In this document: in pieces, positions 22,104-26,069 of the stretch
Layout: each line of letters starts with the position of its first letter
Position numbering within the stretch: position 1 is the stretch's first letter
Source of the DNA: Oscillospiraceae bacterium
GTDB lineage: Bacteria; Bacillota; Clostridia; Oscillospirales; Ruminococcaceae
Length of the DNA stretch: 26,069 bases
Assembly: GCA_028694405.1 (NCBI GenBank)
Contig: JAQUTM010000007.1
Span: forward strand, 1 to 26,069
Reading direction: 5' to 3'
Translations under genes and position numbers: made by a program
The notes under the pieces: generated by a model
The model's database searches: none
Told to the model about the DNA's origin: nothing
What the model saw: only the letters and a program-made list of their open reading frames with translations

Positions 22104-23516
22104 ATGGAACAGGACATTTTGATTATCGGTGCCGGCCCTGCCGGTATTTTTACTGCTTTAGAGCTTATTAAAAAGGGCAGCAAGCAAAAAATCACCTTAG
22201 TAGAAAAGGGTTCTGCCATTGAAAAACGCAGCTGCCCAAAAAGCAAAACCAAAAACTGTGTAAACTGTGCTCCCTACTGTCATATCACAACCGGGTTTTC
22301 CGGCGCAGGTGCTTTTAGCGACGGCAAATTAAGCTTAAGCTATGAAGTCGGTGGAGATTTGCCGGAGTTGATTGGCACAGAGTTTGCCCAGGAAATGATT
22401 GATTACACGGATAAAATATATTTGGAATTTGGCGCCGACAGCCATATAGAAGGCAAGGATAATAATGACAAAGTAAAAGCTATCCGCCGCCGCGCCATAC
22501 AAGCCAGCTTAAAATTGGTGGATTGTCCTATCCGCCACTTAGGAACCGAAATGGCACAGATTATCTACACCAAGATAGAACACTTTTTGCAGGACAACGG
22601 TGTTACTATTTTGTTTGGAACCGACTGTACCGATTTAATTATTGAAGACGGAATCTGTAAAGGAGCGGTGCTGTGTGATGCACGCAGTAAGACAAACGTA
22701 CAACAGGTTTTTGCCGGTACAGTTGTAGTTGCTACAGGACGCAAAGGTGCGGATTGGTTGGAGAGCATGTGTGCCAAGCACAATATCGGCCATGTGCCCG
22801 GCACAGTTGATATTGGCGTACGCGTAGAAGTGCGCAACGAAGTTATGGAGGAAGTAAACAATGTGCTTTACGAGTCCAAACTGATTGGCTATCCTGCTCC
22901 CTTTGGAAACAAGGTGCGTACATTTTGCCAAAATCCCGGTGGCTTTGTAAGCCAAGAAAACTATGATAATGCTTTAGCCGTAGTAAATGGGCACAGCTAT
23001 AAAAAGTTAAAAAGTAACAATACAAATTTAGCCATTTTGTGTAGCCACAATTTTCAGGCTCCTTTTGATGAACCTATTGGGTATGCAAAAAAGGTTGGCG
23101 AATTGGTAAATATGTTAGGCGATGGCCACATTTTGGTACAACGCTTTGGAGATATCCTGGACGGCAAACGCACTTGGTCCGAAGAATTAAGCCGCAGCAA
23201 TGTAATTCCAACTTTGCCGGACGCCGTAGCGGGAGACTTAACAGCCGCCTTACCTTATCGCACCTTAGTTAATATTATTAACTTTATCAAGGCCGCCGAT
23301 ACAGTTGTTCCTGGTTTTGCCAGTGATGAAACTCTACTTTATGGCCCGGAAATTAAATTTTATTCTAACCGTGTAAAAATGGACTCCGATTTCAATACCA
23401 ACATAAAAGGTCTCCACTGTTTAGGAGACTCCAGCGGTTGGACACGCGGCTTAATGATGGCTAGTGTTATGGGTGTATTGATGGGTCAAAAGCTGCTTGA
23501 CGCAGCAAAACAATAA
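22104..23516 (+). CDS. FAD-dependent oxidoreductase, COG2509-like
   Basis: 470 residues. The N-terminal Rossmann motif IIGAGPAGIFTALEL (GxGxxG at 9-14) binds FAD; a second element, VVVATGRKG (about 208-216), and the C-terminal GLHCLGDSSGWTRGLMMASVMG place the FAD ribityl/flavin region. A four-cysteine cluster (Cys44, Cys52, Cys55, Cys59) is followed by GFSGAGAFSDGKLSLS, an arrangement I associate with uncharacterised FAD-dependent dehydrogenases of COG2509. The substrate is unknown. It is the only gene behind the guanine riboswitch (21941-22053), so it should be made when guanine or hypoxanthine is scarce; I know no purine-related reaction for the family. ATG 22104 has only a weak SD-like GAAAG, about 11 nt away, but the GxGxxG position supports this start. 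Confidence 0.9.
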   Translation: MEQDILIIGAGPAGIFTALELIKKGSKQKITLVEKGSAIEKRSCPKSKTKNCVNCAPYCHITTGFSGAGAFSDGKLSLSYEVGGDLPELIGTEFAQEMIDYTDKIYLEFGADSHIEGKDNNDKVKAIRRRAIQASLKLVDCPIRHLGTEMAQIIYTKIEHFLQDNGVTILFGTDCTDLIIEDGICKGAVLCDARSKTNVQQVFAGTVVVATGRKGADWLESMCAKHNIGHVPGTVDIGVRVEVRNEVMEEVNNVLYESKLIGYPAPFGNKVRTFCQNPGGFVSQENYDNALAVVNGHSYKKLKSNNTNLAILCSHNFQAPFDEPIGYAKKVGELVNMLGDGHILVQRFGDILDGKRTWSEELSRSNVIPTLPDAVAGDLTAALPYRTLVNIINFIKAADTVVPGFASDETLLYGPEIKFYSNRVKMDSDFNTNIKGLHCLGDSSGWTRGLMMASVMGVLMGQKLLDAAKQ

Positions 23517-23541
23517 TTTTGCTTATTTCTTATTTTATATA

Positions 23542-23658
23542 ATTCCTTTTACAACCGTATTTTACGGTAATTCCTTTTTTCCTTTGCATACACGGTTACT
23601 TTTCGGTGCCGTGTATGCACCCCTTTTACTTATTCCTTTTTTCCTTTTAATTCCTTTT
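23542..23658 (+). repeat. Four copies of ATTCCTTTT between hairpins
   Basis: Exact 9-mers at 23542-23550, 23570-23578, 23632-23640 and 23650-23658, with a further TTCCTTTT at 23641-23648. They alternate with hairpins ACCGTA/TACGGT (23554-23568) and 23586-23618. Confidence 0.8.
23586..23618 (+). terminator. Hairpin after the FAD oxidoreductase, possible terminator
   Basis: Arms 23586-23595 and 23609-23618 pair over 10 bp with a 13-nt loop, followed by a pyrimidine-rich stretch. It is upstream of the stronger terminator at 23667-23698. Confidence 0.5.
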
Positions 23659-23666
23659 ACAAAAGT

Positions 23667-23698
23667 AAAATCCCCGTGGAAATTTCCATGGGGATTTT
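23667..23698. terminator. Strong terminator between converging genes
   Basis: A nearly perfect palindrome: arms 23667-23682 and 23683-23698 pair with one G-U and only the central bases unpaired; GCTTTTTT follows on the plus strand. The minus side (ttttac after the stem) is weaker but T-rich. Confidence 0.85.
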
Positions 23699-23715
23699 GC
23701 TTTTTTATTTATTTT

Positions 23716-24048
23716 TTAGATAAAAATCTGTGTTTTTTCCTTTTTGTTGTATGCACCTAAAACAGCTGTATTGCTTACAACCGTAATCACACTTAAAATT
23801 ACAGCTGCATTTGCCACAGCTTTCCATGTATCCAATAGCGCCGTCCAATCTGATGCTTCTACGCGGTATCCAATCTCGAAAAATTGCAGACAAAGTGAAA
23901 TTATACAACAGGTAAAGCTGATCATACTCAAAACTATCGCGCCGTTTTTGGATATTTTTTTATATAATAAAATGCTTACTCCCGGCAGTATCCATGCTAT
24001 TAAACCCAGCCCTACACTTGCTAAATTCAAAACTCCTAAAACCCCCAT
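23716..24048 (-). CDS. Unknown 110-residue protein with three membrane helices
   Basis: Three hydrophobic segments (about 8-29, 36-57, 77-98) with a loop holding an ED/ASDWTALLDTW-type stretch (about 63-74) and a short basic tail. It looks like a small conserved gut-Firmicutes membrane protein of unknown function, but I cannot name a family with certainty. The start is ATG 24048 with an excellent SD (AAGGAGG, 7 nt spacing). The promoter at 24071-24099 overlaps one of two palindromic repeats (24084-24123), so expression is probably switched by a DNA-binding regulator. Confidence 0.75.
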   Translation of the reverse strand: MGVLGVLNLASVGLGLIAWILPGVSILLYKKISKNGAIVLSMISFTCCIISLCLQFFEIGYRVEASDWTALLDTWKAVANAAVILSVITVVSNTAVLGAYNKKEKTQIFI

Positions 24049-24070
24049 TCTGCTTCCTCCTTATAAACAC

Positions 24071-24099
24071 ATCTTATCACAATTTTTATTGAAAATCAA
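24071..24099 (-). promoter_or_regulatory. Promoter of the 23716-24048 gene
   Basis: On the minus strand TTGATT (-35, 24094-24099), 17-bp spacer, TAAGAT (-10, 24071-24076), with TGA before the -10. The -35 lies inside the nearer palindrome. Confidence 0.55.
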
Positions 24100-24123
24100 T
24101 ATAATTTTATTGAAAATCAATAT
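24084..24123. repeat. Two 19-bp direct repeats, each palindromic, 21 bp apart
   Basis: Identical 19-mers at 24084-24102 and 24105-24123 contain ATTGA-AAA-TCAAT, an inverted pair. The 21-bp period is two DNA turns, so two dimers would sit on the same face. The position at and just upstream of the -35 fits a pair of operators. Confidence 0.8.
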
Positions 24124-24141
24124 TATACATTAGAAAATAGA

Positions 24142-24173
24142 AAAACCCCTCTACTATAAAGCAGAGGGGTTTT
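24142..24173 (-). terminator. Terminator of pckG
   Basis: Arms 24142-24152 and 24163-24173 pair over 11 bp with a CCCC/GGGG core and a 10-nt loop; the minus strand continues T-rich. It lies 19 bp after the pckG stop codon. Confidence 0.9.
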
Positions 24174-24191
24174 GTCTATAAAAATTTAAAC

Positions 24192-25982
24192 TTAAGCTTT
24201 CAAACGAGCAACTTGGTCATCTAGCTCTTTAGCCAAAGCTTTAGGCATGCGTGCGCCAAACATAGCGTACAATTCTGCAACGCCGGCGGCATCTTCAAGC
24301 CACAACTCTTTGTCTACGCTCAACAAATCTTCAACAGTCTCTGTGGTAATATCCTCAAGACCTGTAACATCAATGTCTTTTGCGTAAGGTACATAACCGA
24401 TTGGTGTTTCAACAGCGTCAACGTTACCTTTGCAACGCTCCAACATCCACATCAATACACGCATGTTGTCGCCAAAGCCCGGCCAGATAAAGTGGCCTTC
24501 AGCGTCGGTACGGAACCAGTTAACGTTAAAGATTTTAGGAGCTTTGTCGCCCAATTTTTCGCCCATCTCTAACCAGTGGCCAAAGTAATCGCCCATATTG
24601 TAGCCACAGAAAGGACGCATAGCCATAGGATCGCGACGAACTACACCAACAGCGCCTGTTGCAGCAGCAGTTGTTTCAGAAGCCATTGCAGAACCTACGA
24701 ATACACCGTGTGTCCAGTTAAAGCTCTGGTATACCAAAGGAGCAGTTTTTGCACGACGACCGCCGAACAAGATAGCTGTAACGGGTACACCTTTGGGGTT
24801 GTTAAACTCTTTAGACAGGCAAGGGCAGTTGATAGCAGGGGCTGTAAAACGGCTGTTTGGATGAGCCAATTTACCGCCTTCAGCAGCATACTCTTTACCG
24901 TTTACTTTGTTGCCGGTCCACTCAACAGCATCAACGGGAGGATTTTTATCCAAGCCTTCCCACCAAACAGTGTTGTTGTCCATATTGTGGCAAACATTTG
25001 TAAAAATTGTGTTTTTCTTTGTGCTCATCAAAGCATTGTAGTTGGATTTTGCATTTGTACCGGGAGCAACGCCAAAGAAACCAGCCTCTGGGTTGATAGC
25101 GTACAATTTGCCATCATCCGGATCAATATGCATCCAAGCAATGTCATCGCCAACTGTCCATACTTTGTAACCTGCATCTTTGTAGATTGCGGGAGGAATT
25201 AGCATAGCAAGGTTGGTTTTACCGCAAGCAGAGGGGAATGCAGCTGTGATGTAGTCTACATTGCCTTTCGGGTCTTCAATGCCCAAAATCAACATATGCT
25301 CAGCCATCCAGCCTTCTTTGTAGCCTTGGTAAGAAGCAATACGCAAAGCAAAGCATTTTTTGCCCAACAATACGTTGCCGCCGTAAGCAGAGTTAATAGA
25401 CCAAATTGTATTCTCCTCGGGGAAGTGTACAATGTAACGGTTCTCTTCTTCTACATTTGCTTTAGAGTGCAAGCCGCGAACGAAGTCGTTGCTGTCGGGG
25501 CCTAATTGGTCCAAAGCGCCTTGGCCCATACGGGTCATAATATCCATATTCAAAACAACATAGATAGAATCTGTAAGCTCAACGCCTACTTTAGAGAACG
25601 GGCTGCCTAAGGGGCCCATGCAGTAAGGAATTACATACATGGTACGACCAGCCATAACGCCGTCATACATAGGAGACAATTTTGCTTTCATTGCGCTGGT
25701 CTCCATCCAGTTGTTGATGGGGCCTACGTCCTCTTTCTCTTTTGTGCAGATAAAAGTACGATCCTCAACACGAGCAACGTCGTTTTTCTTTGTGCGGTGC
25801 AGCAAGCAGCCGGGAAGCTCCTCTTGGTTCAGCTCCTCCATCTCGCCTGTAGCAATAGCCTCTTCGCGCAAAGCTTTCAGCTGTGCTTCAGAGCCGTCAA
25901 TCCATACTACGTTTGCAGGTTTCGTGAGAGCAACCATCTCATCAAGCCATGTCAAAACGTTTTTGTTTGTTGTCAAAGCCAT
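24192..25982 (-). CDS. pckG: Phosphoenolpyruvate carboxykinase (GTP)
   Basis: PckG interconverts oxaloacetate + GTP and phosphoenolpyruvate + CO2 + GDP. In anaerobes it often runs towards oxaloacetate, feeding succinate or propionate formation, as well as in gluconeogenesis. The 596 residues have the family's normal length and the GTP-class kinase motif FPSACGKTN (249-257) with the reactive Cys253, the metal-binding TVGDDIAWMHID, the R-loop region around AGRTMYV (about 111-117), and the late FNVNWFRTD and WPGFGDNMRVLMWM segments. Codon use is unusual for the window: Leu is mostly CTG, TTG or CTT with few TTA, and AAC and ATC are favoured, as in highly expressed genes. SD AAGGTG lies 10 nt before ATG 25982. 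Confidence 0.98.
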   Translation of the reverse strand: MALTTNKNVLTWLDEMVALTKPANVVWIDGSEAQLKALREEAIATGEMEELNQEELPGCLLHRTKKNDVARVEDRTFICTKEKEDVGPINNWMETSAMKAKLSPMYDGVMAGRTMYVIPYCMGPLGSPFSKVGVELTDSIYVVLNMDIMTRMGQGALDQLGPDSNDFVRGLHSKANVEEENRYIVHFPEENTIWSINSAYGGNVLLGKKCFALRIASYQGYKEGWMAEHMLILGIEDPKGNVDYITAAFPSACGKTNLAMLIPPAIYKDAGYKVWTVGDDIAWMHIDPDDGKLYAINPEAGFFGVAPGTNAKSNYNALMSTKKNTIFTNVCHNMDNNTVWWEGLDKNPPVDAVEWTGNKVNGKEYAAEGGKLAHPNSRFTAPAINCPCLSKEFNNPKGVPVTAILFGGRRAKTAPLVYQSFNWTHGVFVGSAMASETTAAATGAVGVVRRDPMAMRPFCGYNMGDYFGHWLEMGEKLGDKAPKIFNVNWFRTDAEGHFIWPGFGDNMRVLMWMLERCKGNVDAVETPIGYVPYAKDIDVTGLEDITTETVEDLLSVDKELWLEDAAGVAELYAMFGARMPKALAKELDDQVARLKA

Positions 25983-26030
25983 AATTTGTAATCACCTTTC
26001 CATAAATAAAATTTAATCCCACATACTTCT

Positions 26031-26059
26031 ATTATATTGGTGTGTGAAATATTTAGCAA
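26031..26059 (-). promoter_or_regulatory. Promoter of pckG
   Basis: On the minus strand TTGCTA (-35, 26054-26059), 17-bp spacer, perfect TATAAT (-10, 26031-26036), about 50 bp before the start codon. More promoter sequence may lie beyond the window. Confidence 0.75.
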
Positions 26060-26069
26060 GTATATTTGT

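Noticed and set aside
24084..24123. CRISPR-like repeat
   Set aside because: There are only two copies with a 2-bp gap and no spacers; the position at a promoter fits operators.
24576..25202. 208-codon plus-strand open frame inside pckG
   Set aside because: It is a shadow of the highly conserved pckG frame; it has no SD or promoter and an improbable composition.

Overview
This window looks like a chromosomal segment of a gut-type Clostridia bacterium (Bacillota; possibly Oscillospirales or a relative). The assignment rests on low-to-mid 40s percent G+C by eye, sigma-A promoters with many extended -10 elements, frequent TTG starts, GTP-type PEP carboxykinase, ECF-type BioY, short ProB and a purine riboswitch. 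No rRNA, tRNA, CRISPR, transposase or phage gene was recognised.

Layout. Positions 1-180 are foreign to the rest: a piece of an AddB-like helicase/nuclease reading frame at about 54% G+C, joined head-to-head to a truncated polyprenyl glycosylphosphotransferase (178-762, minus). This looks like a chimeric join or a rearrangement breakpoint. Next on the minus strand are an unknown membrane-anchored protein (945-1814) and the proline genes proB-proA (3894-1889). A plus-strand block (4123-11550) carries a FemAB-like aminoacyltransferase, metG, an EamA transporter, a TatD hydrolase, and a biotin module: bioY, a DUF1284 protein, a 52-residue membrane protein and birA. Two tandem BirA-type operators lie at the bioY promoter. 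The minus strand then has rfbA-rfbD-rfbB (dTDP-rhamnose synthesis, no rfbC) and a GT2 rhamnosyltransferase-like gene.

From 15.6 to 21.8 kb the genes alternate in strand. They are a small membrane protein, a DUF6056-like multi-membrane protein, a lipoprotein with a GH13 amylase fold whose catalytic residues all appear to be replaced, tcdA (t6A dehydratase) and a complete polyprenyl glycosylphosphotransferase. From 21.9 kb a perfect consensus promoter drives a guanine-class purine riboswitch and terminator ahead of a COG2509-like FAD-dependent oxidoreductase. After that come tandem hairpins, a small membrane protein with two 21-bp-spaced palindromes at its promoter, and pckG.

Themes. Cell-envelope polysaccharide genes recur (two priming transferases, dTDP-rhamnose synthesis, GT2, DUF6056, FemAB, the GH13-like lipoprotein), mixed with housekeeping genes. 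The most notable observations are the GH13 pseudoenzyme, the riboswitch on an oxidoreductase with no obvious purine role, the double BirA operator, the paired palindromes at 24.1 kb, and the composition break at position 180.
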